From the NCBI GenBank assembly GCA_032358255.1, contig JAULBX010013318.1, positions 248,001-312,000 on the forward strand: a stretch of 64,000 nt of DNA, read 5' to 3'. Of this stretch, positions 39,021 to 51,312 are shown piece by piece. Every line of letters begins with the position of its first letter. Positions within the stretch are counted from its first letter, which is position 1. Origin of the DNA: Heterotrichella gracilis (lineage: Eukaryota; Sar; Xanthophyceae; Tribonematales; Xanthonemataceae). Position numbers and translations under genes: made by a program. Under the pieces are notes generated by a model, which saw nothing but the letters and a program-made list of their open reading frames with translations, had not been told where the DNA came from and did no database searches.

Positions 39021-40890
39021 GGTGCCCAGCAGACCACCACAGGCGCGTCTCCACTTCCAGCCTGTAGAGGATGCCCAAGAGGAGTTAGTACACTGGTCTG
39101 CAGCTGAGGCAACACCGTGCTGTTCTGCGGTTCTGCTTTGACTAGAAAATAGGTAGCCTGCCTCTCCTGCAACACCCTCAAACCTCCAGGCAAGTACACT
39201 GGTTATTATGTTGGGGGGCCCTAGTTCAACCTGGCAAAAGAAGAGTCTGGGAGAGGGCCAGATCAATTAGATAAGTGCCCGACATTCACCCTCATGAGCC
39301 ACCAGTCAGAAGCTTGAAGTTGGTAAGTGCACGGGTCACACAAATTGGGGAATGGAAGGTAGGAGATTTCCATACAGGGCAACCGCTACTAGTCTGGTGG
39401 CTGTGGCCCGCCAGCTGGAGTCTAGAGTAGAAGATGGACTTGGGCGGCGTGTGCAGTTTGATTCGCAGTTCGTTCAAGGAAAGTAACTACGCTTTGAGGC
39501 AAGGCCTCGATACCTGAACCACTTACGCTACTACCTCGTCAAGAACCTGCTGTGTATCCAGGTAGGATGTACATTTGGAACGTACACAATTGGAGTGCTC
39601 GTGTCATGAATGCCAGTCAAACGCAGAAGGTTGAACCTGCCTCACCTCGGATTTGTGCTACGTCAGACAGCCATCAGTGCCGTCGTGCCGCAGAGGTTGC
39701 CATGCCTCAGGAGGTAGTCATGACCGGAAAAACGGTTTCTTCAACGCGCTTTTTGGCTTTTTTCAACACACAACTGCCACCAGTCAGGTGCAGCCAAACA
39801 ACCCTCCAGCGCAGTGCGAAGGGAGCCAAGGAGCAAACACTGAATACACCTAACAGAGGAGAGACAGTGTTGGCCGGTTACACGGTCTTCCCTTTCAACC
39901 CGAGAGTGGTCCAGCGACGACCGTGAAAGCACCCGACACAGCCTTGTCGGTCCCTAGTGGTACCTACGGCTGCGGATGTCAGCTAGCCAAACACTCATCC
40001 ATGACTGGTGATAAACGCTTGAATGATGATACAGAAACGCACTGTACCGTATTGATATCACTCTTCTGTTGCTGACCAACGTCGTTCGGGAACAACAACA
40101 ACAGCTTTTCAAGGTGTGCCGCCGGTGCCGCCCTGCGGCCCGCCGGGCACTGTGTGCAAACCCCTATCAGAGGGTATTCCAGGTGACCTCCAGAATGATT
40201 CTAGGACCGACCCATGCACTATGAGACGCCATATAGAGGTGGTGTGCGACCTTTAAAACATTCTAAATACCATTCATCTATGCTTTTGAGCACTGGCAAG
40301 GGCACGCAATTTGCAGGAAAAGGCATGGCATGCGATTGCGATGCATGCATGCGTCCCCTTCCATTACCAAGTGCGCTGTTCAAGCAGGGGCTAAGGGGGC
40401 AGGGGCTACCTAAGCAAGGCAACCCACTTGATACAGCGTAAGTATTATATTGTTTCCTGGCGATGTCTGATGGAAATTTTCCCACAGTTTCGAGGAAGCA
40501 GGCACCGGTGCAAATGCCCATGTGTACAATGCATATGCATGCTTAGGCCGTGCCCTGCGTGCGCCAACTGCTGCCAGTGCTTCAACTCTCGTAGCATGGG
40601 TAAGGTAAACCATTGTTACACACAAAGTAATGATGTGGCCATACCCAGAAGGCTTCTATTTGCTGGAGAGTTTGTAAAATCCAGCACTCCCTTCAAGGCG
40701 GTCAATAACCTATCCGTTGGTAAACCTACACTTCATTAGATGGGTTCCACACACATTGCACCTCAGTAGTGTGTTTCCACCGCCTGGGTGGATGTCACCC
40801 TGGCTAAAACCGCCCCTTTCAATACCGTGCTAGCGCCAGCAACCAAGCAACTTTACTAAGTAAAGCTTTGCTTGACCAGCTAGCATGGTG
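39021..40890. other. Long intergenic stretch
   Basis: This 1.9-kb stretch is upstream of the GT90 gene. A frame at about 39710-39926 (starting MTGKTVSSTRFLAFF) has no splice or domain support. No repeats of note are seen. Confidence 0.4.
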
Positions 40891-42090
40891 CTAGCTGATC
40901 AGGCCTGAGCCAAAAGCCGGTCCATAACTAAACCCTAACGAATAAAATCTACACAAGAAACCCAGTTTCTCTTGGGCAATGTGCAGTTCCTCTGTAACGG
41001 TGTTCCCCATTACAGATATATCATCGAGTTCTGAAAAGGAGCCTGAGGCAGAGGTCAGGCTCTGCAACAATATTTTATTGTAGACTTTGTACACCTCAAC
41101 AGGACGTTCAGGCACCAAATCCGGGTCTGCACCTGCGGATAGCAGAAGGCGGATAGCTGCCGGTATCCGAGTGTCCGCCGCAGGTATTTCATGCGCCCCC
41201 CCTGGCAGTCTGGCCCCCATGCTGGTCAGCGCCACATACAGGGGTGTTCCCACCAGCGGCTCATATGTGTCGACCTCTGAACACCGCTTCAGCAGTGCCT
41301 GCATGCCCCACACCCCTGTCATACACTTGGTTGCTGCGGTTGCATGGCAAAGTGGTCAATTGCATTGGATGCCTGCAACACTTGGTCACCGCTGAGTGGT
41401 TGCATGAGGGGCCCTTATGTGACCTGGTTTGGTCAGCAGCGCATGGATGAAGACAAGGTGGACAGGACTTGAATGGCATTTCATAAGGAAAAAGTCATCC
41501 GAGGTTGGTGCGCTTGGGCACCCTCAGTGGCTTGCGATGCCAATCTGCATCCGTCCAATTATAGGCCAATGGAGGTTCGATCTTGCACCTGCCAGCAAAT
41601 CCGCCAGTGTGCAAGGCCACAGAACAGCGCTCATAAAAACGTGTCCAGGCGCAGGGTAGGCGCCCAATCCGGGTGCAACATATTGCAGGTGGCACCAATG
41701 ACCATGATACATGAGGCAGTGGCCATCAGTGCCCATGATGTAAAATTGGTCCAAAAGTGACCATTCCCATCCAAGGGGGATGCACCGCACCTTCATGAAG
41801 GGGACGTCAAACGCACGGGAGGCGCAGTGTATGGCCCACAATGAGGCCTCTCGCATTTGCTCCATGGCTGCAAGTATGTCCATCAGACTCTGCGGTTGCG
41901 CCATATCTCTTTGGTCTGTGGCAGCGTTAATTGTGTCAACAGCAGGTGTCTCCTTAAAAAAAAGGTTGTCCAGCATTGTCTGTTCCGTATACGCCTTCTT
42001 GATGAGTGCCTTCCCTTCTTTTGTGTACATGTACGATGTCTCGTCATCGGGCGGCACCCAAGTGTCATCATCATCGATCACGTCCGCCAT
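40891..42090 (-). CDS. Hypothetical protein with ankyrin-like repeats
   Basis: Two exons (41817-42090, 40891-41315) join in frame to 232 residues, with donor GTGCGT and acceptor ACAG. The N-terminus is acidic (MADVIDDDDTWVPPDDE). The junction makes SLWAIHCASRVWGMQALLKR, and later GTPLYVALTS and IRLLLSAGADPDLV fit the ankyrin consensus of a TPL turn and a helix ending in LL..GAD. At least two repeats are likely, with an insertion between them (GARLPGGAHEIPAADTRI). The tail (EELHIAQEKLGFLCRFYSLG) is not recognised. Ankyrin proteins are binding scaffolds, and the partner is unknown. The splice junction is inferred from frame and fold only; reading through the donor also gives an open frame to 41524. 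Confidence 0.5.
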
Positions 42091-43599
42091 GACCACCTGT
42101 TGTGAGCAGAGAAGGGGCTCTCCAGGGGGGATGGGGTGGCATCCGACGCCATGCATACAACACAGGTGCCATCTAGCGCTAAGTAATTATAGTGAAGGGT
42201 GTGCCTTGAAACCGCACCCAGGCGATGGTCAACCAAAGGACTGCCCCCCAAGCAGCACAGGTGTAGCTGGTGAGGTGATCTGCTGCAGGGTGAGTACTAA
42301 ACAGGGCCCAAGCCCTGTCTTGGAAGTGAATGTGTTAGCTGTCTTACCAACTCAAAGGGAAGGGTGTCTGTGGAGCAAGCAGTGGACTTTGGCTAGACCT
42401 GGGATGTCAACCGTTCAGGCATGTAAACCGTTCAGATATTTAAAAAAAAAACAGCCTTAGGCTTGGTATAAGCGAACGGTCGTGCGGGTGAAATATGGGT
42501 GCTGGAGCCATGGCTGGAGCCCCACGATTGACAGCAGGCGCGTGGCCAGTAAATGTGCAACCACTGTCCAAATGAACTTGCGCATGATCTGATGCTCGTC
42601 ACACAAGGTTGTGGGCGATCGTAAAGGCGCTCAGGCTGATATTAATAGGGGTACGAGAGGTGACGCTTGCCTGCATGTATGCATGCCCGCACTGATTATC
42701 TGACCAAAAACATCACTCAGCAGCCTGTACCTGCCGGGTCGCTGGAGTAGTATCTAACCTCGTAACCTCTTCAACGTATGATAGCAGCCTGATAGGCGAT
42801 CTTGAGCTTCATTTCAAAGGACGCTTTTGCATGCATGCATATTGCTGACCGGTGGTTATCAGGCACAGGCTGGCCAACTGTACACTCCACACCGTTGAAA
42901 TACTTCTAAGCACGAAATATATTAAACATGCAACGCCGCGGGCTACCGCAGAGTAGTGGTGACTCTGGCATGCAAGAGATGCATCCCTTGGTCAGTCAAG
43001 AAACGCCATCGCAAGGGTAGCTCAAGTGCAGCAAGGTGCGGGTGTGTATCTGCAACAGGCTGTATGCACTCCCCTTACCAGCACTGCAGTTATAACCACT
43101 TTCAAATGGAAATTATCTGTTGGGTAGTGCGTGCGCCAACATTGCTGAAACTTCCAGTGGAAGGGGCATAATAATATATGTCAAACCACTTCTGAATGGG
43201 AGAGGCCAAAAAGGACAAGGAACTTCAAGCTGCATGTCACTCCAAGATGCCTGATAAAATACTGCTTCTCACTCGTGAGTGACACAGTGTGCACTGACCT
43301 TAGAAATACAGCGCAATGTGCCAGTCACCACGGCAATGCACAGTGATTTGAGAAGAGGAGAAGAAGAGAAAGAAAACACAGCGGTGATTGCAAAGCGTGA
43401 ATGCACAAACTATTGCCATTGCTGTGCCAGCATATCATGTGTGACCATGCACTGTGAGGCAGCACCCCGATCTGCCTGACGTTGACATTGGGCAATACAA
43501 TGAGATGGTCCTTGCTGACCTCATATTCAGATGAAGGCAGATGGTCTGTGAGCATGCTGTCGGCAGGTTACCTCATCCCCCCACACCGCAGTGCATGCA
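42091..43599. other. Intergenic, no gene seen
   Basis: No coding frame with support. It holds the ankyrin gene promoter side and the 3' flank of the DXD glycosyltransferase gene. A short GCATGCAT-rich patch lies near 42825-42842. Confidence 0.4.
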
Positions 43600-46505
43600 T
43601 CATGAATGCTTAGGCTTGCACATAGCCTTCCCCACCACCTCCATGCCCTTCTGCCCATGCCCATGCATGCGCTTGTTCAAACCCTCCACTAGGGCGTCGT
43701 GGTGCGCCGGCCCCGCCGTCACGCACTCCCCAAAAACCCTCTCCAAATCCGCCTGTATGCAGGGCGCAGCTGCCTCCCAAAGCTTGCCTGGATCCACTTC
43801 AGTGTTGGATTGCACCAGGGCAAGCACCCCGCTCACGTTGCGGTCAAACAGGACGCAGGGGTTGGCGAAAATGCTGCTCAGACTCTCCGAATACCACACC
43901 CCATGCTTCAAAATGTGCTCTTTCTCCACGTGGAATGCGTCCCACAGGCGGTAGTAGCGGGCAAAGAGCCAATAGGCCTGGTATTCGGTCCAACCCACAC
44001 GGAACCCTAGGTCGTGATAATAGGACACCTGCGGGGGGAGGAATGGACGGGTGGAAATGTGAGGATGAAAGTGTATAAAATCCTAGAAGGAGCGCAGGCG
44101 AGGCGTGTTGGAACAGGTGCTCTGTTGCATTGAGGCAATGTGATGAGATGAGATGGAATGTGGTGAGGTACGTTGAGGGAATGGGTAGTCTAGCCACCGG
44201 TACCCCTGCAGCAGCCCAGATGCATCGGCAGGCCAGGAGACAGGCAGTGGCAACCATGCGCACACGATATATGCATTCCAACAGAACAAAAAAATCAGCA
44301 ATCACCCCTAGAAAAGCTTGCGCCCCTCAGATCCATCCTGACATTGCTTGCATCATCAGCATCTTTAATGTTTGAACTCCTCATAATGAATAGCTTTTAT
44401 GATAAATAACATTTACCAGCGCAGTACTTTATGGTCATGCCATTCCACCACCAGCCCGCCACCATTTCCACCCACCTGCTCAAACAGGTATTCGTCCCAG
44501 TCCCACCTCCCCAGTACGTCATTGATGTACTTGACCACATTGCGCATGACTGACGTGGACAGCACCTCGGGAGTCACATCCAGAAACGTTTTCAGCTGAT
44601 CCCCAGGTATGGGCAGGAACAGCGTTTCCGCGGTGCGGTTCTGCCACTCTGCCTCCATAGTCCTAGAGCGGCTCACCATACCCGCTTTAGCCCTGCAGGA
44701 GTGGAAGATGCAAGAACCATTTAAGAAACCCTTAGGGTTTTTGTTGCACGTCACCACGCAGCCAGGGCATGGACTGTATGTATGCGTGTTGGCAGGAAAC
44801 ACTGGCAAAGGGCTGCACATGTTAGAAAAATCCTGGGCAGTGCTCATGACGCATGTGCCGCCCTCTTCTCGGCAGTGCCAAGCACCGCTCTCCACAGTAG
44901 TCATGCCGGAGTGATATCCTGCTTGCAGAAGTCCCCCATGTGCAGCGATTGCTACACCATGGCATGCAATCCAGTCAGGGTTTGGGCTGCACCCTTGTCC
45001 CCGTTTACTTTCACTTAGGGTTGGGGTTTAGGGTTTGCGCTGCACCCTTGCCTACCTGATTTCGCGGTTGCTTGCCCCGTCGCACACGTAGGACTGGTCT
45101 GTGCACCCTGGCCCCAGGTCAAAGAGGTCCATTGCGGTGGCCGGCTGGGCAAACATCACATCGGCGTCCATCACAAGGAAGAAAGGGGTGCGGATGAAGG
45201 CGGGGCACCCAATCTTCATGATCATCTGCACGTCCCAGCCGCCCACGCCCCTGCAGGATTTGGGTTGAGGGTTTAGCAAAGTGGGGTTGGTGGGGTGAAG
45301 GGCAGAGAATGACCACTGGGTTGCAGCCTGACTGGGTGCGCAGAGTGGCACACATGGGCAAGGATCTCTGTATGGCAGTACAGCATGCCTGCATGTGCGA
45401 CTGATAATCCCTAAACGCAGAGATAAACCCTAAAGGGCTGTGTGCACATATGCCAAAGGAAGGGGGATGTATCACCAACACCAGCCCTGTGGTGTACAGT
45501 CAATGTGCCAGGTAAAATGGTGGACAGGGTACACCACATACCACGCAGGGTACCCATAGGCTGGCCGCATCATCTCGCTGCACATGTTTTCGGTTATGAC
45601 CCGGAACAGCGAGCGGTCTAGGGCCCCATTGGATTGCTGGAACACGCTGGTGATTGCCAACTCAACATTGGCAACCTCCTTGACTGTGCTGACGACGAGG
45701 AACTCAGCAAGGCTGGACTGGTCCCAGAAGGCTGTGTAGGTCTTGAGCTGGTTGTGGAGGAGTCAAGTGAGATTTGTGCTTTGGGTTTGTGCTTTTGCGT
45801 GTATGCTTTGAGGTTGTAAAAGTAGGCCCATGTACGCATGTGAGAGGCGTCCAAGCTTCCGTGCATGTGTGGGCCATGACGAGGCAGTGGCATATGACTG
45901 TTGCTTACTTGGTTGTGGAGAAAGTGGACGCTCTTTGGGGAAGCGGAGATGGGCATGAAGATGGTCAGGAGGCGGTCTCTGCTGGTGACTACAAGCTTAC
46001 GGGGCACGACTGGTACGAAGCTGGAGGGGTCTGGGTTGGGGGTATGGTAGGCAAACACGGCTGGGTCAAAATGGGATGGCTCGACTGGGGCGGGCGTTGC
46101 GGCGGGTTTGTGCGCGTTCTCGCCCAGCCTCCTGCCAGCGTGGGTGGGTGACACTGGTGGGAAGGTAGCGTGGTGTAATAGCGTGGATACCATGTGTGTG
46201 ATTGGGTAGAGTGTGGAGAAAAGCTGGCTGGCCTTGCGGTGCACTAGGGTGCTCCATCCTGCCTGTGCCGGTGCCTGGCTGCCCACCTGCGTGCCCTGCC
46301 TGGGCAGTTGACCCACAACTTTGTTGCCCCCACGTAGGACAGCCTGCGGCAACCCACTTGCCGAGAGGGAGTCATCGTGGCGTGTAGATCTGGTTGTGGT
46401 TGTACCAGTGGCTGGCGCTGCATGTGTGGCTGGTGCGCTGGCTGTCACACCCAGTACCGTCAAGATCGCCCCGAGGATCAGCACCCGGGGCGGTGTCCCC
46501 CTCAT
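43600..46505 (-). CDS. Secretory-pathway glycosyltransferase-like protein with DXD motif
   Basis: Five exons (45909-46505, 45542-45747, 45056-45250, 44476-44692, 43600-44028) give 547 residues. The ATG at 46505 opens a signal peptide or anchor (VLILGAILTVLGVTASAPA) followed by a Thr/Ser/Pro-rich stem of about 110 residues. The catalytic part starts at KLVVTSRDRLLTIFMPI, continues SVHFLHNQLKTYTAFWDQSS and WGVGGWDVQMIMKIGC, and carries PFFLVMDADVMF, a DXD metal and nucleotide-sugar site. C-terminal motifs include WDEYLFEQ and WTEYQAYWLFARYY. The arrangement resembles DUF6492-type predicted glycosyltransferases as I recall them; the substrate is unknown. Together with the nearby GT90 gene it suggests glycan assembly in the Golgi. 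Intron 3 starts with telomere-like CCCTAAACCC and repeats part of itself (44992-45047). Confidence 0.7.
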
Positions 46506-47603
46506 GTCAGTGCAAGTGGCTAAGCTCTGAAGCTCATGGCGTGGGGTAGCACTCAGGTTCTTCCAGATCACGTGACGACTCAGCTAGGTTGGTGTGGTCA
46601 AAGGGTGGCTGGTGGTGGGCCCAGGACGGTCACCTTGTTAGGAGGTGGATAATAGGCGATTTTAAACTATGCAATTGCGTAAAGCTAAGCAGCACGAGAG
46701 ATCCGTGACAAAGTACAACGTTGAGCCAGATGCATGCATGCATGCGCCTGCCATGTCCTGTGTACCTTTTCAGTTTAAGTAAAGATGCAATCAACCGGCG
46801 ACAGACTGCTTCTGTATATATTTAGTGCAGAGACATCTTCGTAGACCCGCACCAAGTGCGATAGGTATATATATAGCGGTTTGCATGCCCAACGGATTTA
46901 AACATGATGTTTAAATATTACATTGTGTGCAGCGAGGCTATAAACCCATTTGACGGCCGCGGAACCAGGTCAAGTTCTATGTGGTTGCATGCTGCAAACT
47001 TGCCAGGGTTCCTGTTTGACGGCGACAAGTGACACAAAAGTTATTGCTCAAGCATCTTGGTACCAAGACGGCGTTCAGTCGGCCGCCTCAATTTCGCCCT
47101 GCTTTGATGGGGAAAGCAGCAACTTACGGGTACGCGCCAGGAAGGTATCATCTAGTCAACTTCTATATAAGTTTCTAGAAAAGCAATCGCAATTAGGTTG
47201 ACGTGCCTGTCGGCCAAAAACGGATGTGTTGCATGCCCATATGCATGCATATGGTGGAAAGTTGTATCACCAGCACAGCCAGGTAGAGGTAACCAGCAAA
47301 CAAATGTTGCACGTCGCGTTCATTTGAAAAACTCGCTGTCTTATTGCACACACATATATGTTCTCCGTTTGTATCAATTCTGCAAAAACATTAGTCACCC
47401 AGTTTTTGTGGGTGCACGTTCTGCTGCTTGAACTGGTTCCCCTTACATGCCACACCCATTGTTCACTCCGGCTTTGTGACACGGCAGGACCTAGCAGCAG
47501 GCCATAGCGCACCACAGGATCACTCACGGCAGCAGCATTGGCACAGCGTGTGGGTTGCCACGCAGCTCCCTTGCACACCAGTGTCTGAGGGGGGACGAGC
47601 ATC
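46506..47603. other. Divergent intergenic region, glycosyltransferase / AIR-like gene
   Basis: It should contain both promoters. A TATATATA run lies near 46865-46875, about 360 bases before the minus-strand start. The palindrome CATATGCATGCATATG is at 47238-47253. No gene is seen. Confidence 0.45.
47238..47253. repeat. 16-bp palindrome CATATGCATGCATATG, copy 3
   Basis: Exact third copy, in intergenic DNA upstream of the zinc-knuckle gene. Confidence 0.6.
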
Positions 47604-50489
47604 ATGGTGAGTTCAGACAGTGGAGACACCACCCCCAGTGCTAGCAGCTCGGACAGCGAGGGCCACCCGGCGGACCGCCTTATAGTACAGAAGGCCAAGC
47701 AGCGCAGCTTGGTCAGCCGAAAGTCACCCAGCAGGTCCAAGTCTTCAGGGGAGCTTTCTGCAGACTCCCCTCGACGCAGGTACAAGGGGGACACTACCAG
47801 TGGGAGCGAAAGTGATGACGAGGCCAGCAGCAGCAGTGAGTCGGAACCTGGGTCGGAATTGACACTTGGAAGGGACTCTGGGGGTGGGGTGAGCTATGGA
47901 GAGGAGGGGGGGGATGTCAAGACGCCGGCCAGTCGGGGGCGGTGGGCTCAAGATGGGAGCAGCAAAAAGGGGGGCATTAGGGGGAGGAGTATTGATGGTG
48001 GGGAGGAGGAGTCAGAAGGTGAGCATGCTGGATGCAGGAACGCAATTGCATTGCTTCGGACGTGCGCTTAGAAATTGAAATAGCTTGGACAGTTGACGCT
48101 AGCTGTGTGGCTCATTTCCATGGTGCGCTTGGTTTGGGCTAGCAGGGAGGTGCAGTGGGGCAGCCCATGTAGTGCAGTCCACAGTCCGTGCAACTGGTAC
48201 GGGTACAGGCGCCCTGGCAGCATCAGAACCAGAATGCGCCGGTGGGCTCAAAGTGGTGCCTGCGCCTTTGCCACACCCAAACCTCTGCTCAGCCAGACAA
48301 CCAGTGCAACACCCATACTGTAGCTCTACCCCTGGCACTGATTCCCATCCATTGTGTCTCCCCTCCAGAGGAAGCAACAGAGGAGGTATTCAAGGCGATG
48401 CAGGTGGGGACGTCACCAGCGGCGCCACCAGCCGCCAAGGCACAGCCCAAGCGGGTCCCCGTGGGGGTAATACTAGTGGACCACAACGACGGTCATGATG
48501 CCAATGAAACCATGCAGCGGCTGCTGCGTGCCCCCAGGTGAGGGCGGTACAATCAGTGCACACACCATAGGGACGCCACCCGCGCAGCTGCAGGCGCCAT
48601 TGGGCGGCCTCCATTCCAGATATGCTATGCTATTGTGGGTGAGGTTGGTGGCATGCTTGGATATGGCTGCAACCCCTCAGGCGTTCGTGGCAAGGAGGTA
48701 GTGAGGGAGCGAGGTGATGGTGATGGTCAATGGATGGTGGTGCGGGTGGCGAGGGCGTGGTGTGGAGGCTGCTGGGTGTGCATGTTGTTGTGGGGGCATT
48801 GTGGCGTGATGGCATTTGGGAGATGGTAGACAGGGTGGCGGGGCATTTGGATGTAGTGTCCTACAGTATCCACACTACACAGCAGCCAACAGGGACAATG
48901 TTGGTGGCAAATCACAGGTGTGGGTTGGGAGGGCAGCAGGTTGGTACATACACTCTGTGTCCCAATACCCGCCCACCCCCGTTGTGCAGGTACTTTGATG
49001 ACCCTGAAACCGTCGACTTTGAGAAGTCTGGCATCCGCTGCTTCAACTGCGGTGAGAGCGGGCACATGGCCAGGGACTGCAACAACGCGTCAAGGGCGCG
49101 GCCATGCTACCTGTGCGCGCAGCTGGGCCACGCACGCGCAGACTGCCCAAACTGTACGCCCAGACCCCAACCCTTGTGCACAGACACCCTGCACACCGGC
49201 CACAGCACGCGTGCATGCGTAGGATTGGGCTACATATATCTTGCCTGCCGCCCGCCTATGCTGCATTGTGACAACCAATTTCAGACCTTAACCCTGCTTC
49301 ATGCATGTGCAGCCCTGTGCTTCAAGTGCAACCGTCCTGGCCACCGTGCACGCGACTGCCCCACCAGCCGCTCAGGGAGTGCCCACCCGCAAGTGTGCCT
49401 GCGGTGCGGGGAGCGGGGCTGCCCTGGCGCAGCGGCCGCAGATTACGTCAGGTGGGTTTGGGCTCGGGCAGCTTGAAATATGGGGTCCGATGTAGCAGTC
49501 AGCATGTTGCACTGCCACGCGCTACCTGGGTGACGATTTGATCGCCCTGGGAGCAAACGTAGTGGAATACCAGATTAGTTGAAGCCTGTTGCACTTCCAA
49601 ACATCTCGTTGCCCCTCCTTGCTGCCACCCAGGCATGCCCTCGCATGGGACCATATTGCTCCTGCAACCATGCATCGATCCAGTGGCTGCTCCCCCGCAG
49701 GGCGGAAGGCGGGTGCACGCGCGAGTACTCAGTCACCGACCTGCGCCACGTGCGCTGCTTCCAGTGCGGCAGGCGGGGCCACCTGGCATGCGGCGCCGCA
49801 CCCCACGCCCTGCCCGCCCTGACCTGCTACAACTGCGGCCAAGGGGGGCATGGTGGCGAGGAGTGTGAGGAGGAGAGGCCGATGGGGGTGCGCGCGGAGC
49901 GGTATGGGCAGCCACAGGGGGGATATTATGACTACGACCGGCCCCGGGGCGGCGTTGATTGGGGCTTGGAGGGGCACCAGAGGTGGGTGCGATTGAGTGT
50001 GCATGGCTGGGCGACGGGGCATGGGGGGGGGGGACTGGGTTTGGGTTGTACCTTGGAATGGATTGGGGTTGCATGGGAGATTTAGCATGGAGTGAGTGCA
50101 CGTTGCTTGCGTTTTGCTGGGCATTTGTGTGCCTAGTAACTGGCGCTGCTCCGTGCACAGGACTGATCTGACGTCTGTGCTTGCCGCTAAAGCAAGCACG
50201 TGGGCTTGCCCATGTGCAGCCCACAATGCCGCTGCAACTGTGCACCCACAATGCCACTGCAGTGTTCCACCAATTATTGCAGCTCCTGCGCTCACACAGG
50301 AGTGGCTACAGCAACAGCTACAGCAGCAGTGCAGGGTACCGGCAGGGGTACGGCAGCAAGGGGGGGTATCAAAATGGTGGAGCGGGGCAGCGCTCGTGGC
50401 AGAGTGACTACCACACTGCCCGCCAGGCGTACGCTGCTGTGCGCTACACAACAGACGACTCAAGGTCACACAAGCGCCACCGCTATTGA
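47604..50489 (+). CDS. Multi-CCHC zinc-knuckle protein, AIR1/2 (TRAMP)-like
   Basis: Six exons (47604-48018, 48369-48537, 48990-49153, 49313-49451, 49701-49982, 50300-50489) give 452 residues. A Ser/Asp/Glu-rich, probably disordered N-terminus (1-190) precedes a row of zinc knuckles. Canonical CX2CX4HX4C units are CFNCGESGHMARDC, CYLCAQLGHARADC, CFKCNRPGHRARDC and CYNCGQGGHGGEEC. Two more look degenerate: CLRCGERGCPGA lacks the His spacing, and CFQCGRRGHLAC has a short end. The array and number resemble Air1/Air2 and ZCCHC7, the RNA-binding subunits of the nuclear TRAMP polyadenylation complex that feeds the exosome. The C-terminus is Tyr/Gly/Ser-rich (SGYSNSYSSSAGYRQGYG), ending in KRHRY. 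The TRAMP assignment is inferred from architecture; a general RNA-binding knuckle protein is the alternative. Confidence 0.85.
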
Positions 50490-51312
50490 ACTGCGAGCGT
50501 GGGTGCGTTGGCAGCAGGTTTACCAATGCGGTTGTGGGCACCAGTGCCCCTGCCAGTCGCTGAGTTGTTGTTGGCTGTCTTTCTGACTTAACTACTGCGC
50601 TGGCATCTTGTCCCGGGTCTGCAGCTGACATTGGTCCTTTTGTTAACAGAACCAACCATTAGGTGCTAGGCTGTGTTGAATGTCTATGTTTGAAGCTCCG
50701 ATGTCAACCAGCATGCACCGTGACCAGCCTGGGGTTGAATGCCATGAGTCGGGGGAAGTGTTTTCCTTGCTGGTATTCATATTCCTTCACCACCTTACCA
50801 ACCAGTCACCAGTCACTGGTTGGCAAATGAACCCACCTCAGATTGCGCTGGGCGGTGTGTTCATAAGTGTTACCCATTAGCATTGACTTTGAGCACAGGT
50901 GTTGCAAGCTGATCCGTGCGTTCTAGACTGTAACCGATTGATCACCACCTTGCCTACACACTCCTTTATTTTGTGTGTTTCAACAGGGTCTGAGTTGGAT
51001 GGGTGGTGTGTAAGAGTTTCCTTTGAAAAGGAAATGAATTCGGATTACTTTCTAGAGAGGCGGTACAGTCTGGTACAGCCTGGCAGTGGTGGAAGCTGCC
51101 TCAGCAGGGCTTCGCCTGGGCCACCTTTGCTGTTGGTTGTAGCTACATATAGGCTAACGTGAGAAACCCGCGCACGACAACCCAGGGTACGACCGCCTTG
51201 GCCTGCACGGCTGGTTTGTTGAAAAAGTGTGCAGCTGTCGTTCTCTGCACGGCTCAGTGATGTCCCAGTAGACCCTTTGGACGAGTGCGCCCAGGTCGCC
51301 CACCCCTTCACC
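50490..51312. other. Intergenic before the CAP gene pair
   Basis: No gene is seen. The last 100 bases are probably the 5' UTR of the first CAP gene. Confidence 0.45.

Noticed and set aside
39552-39926. Possible small gene (MYPGRMYIWNVHN...)
   Set aside because: No family motif, splice signals or codon bias stood out; probably chance.
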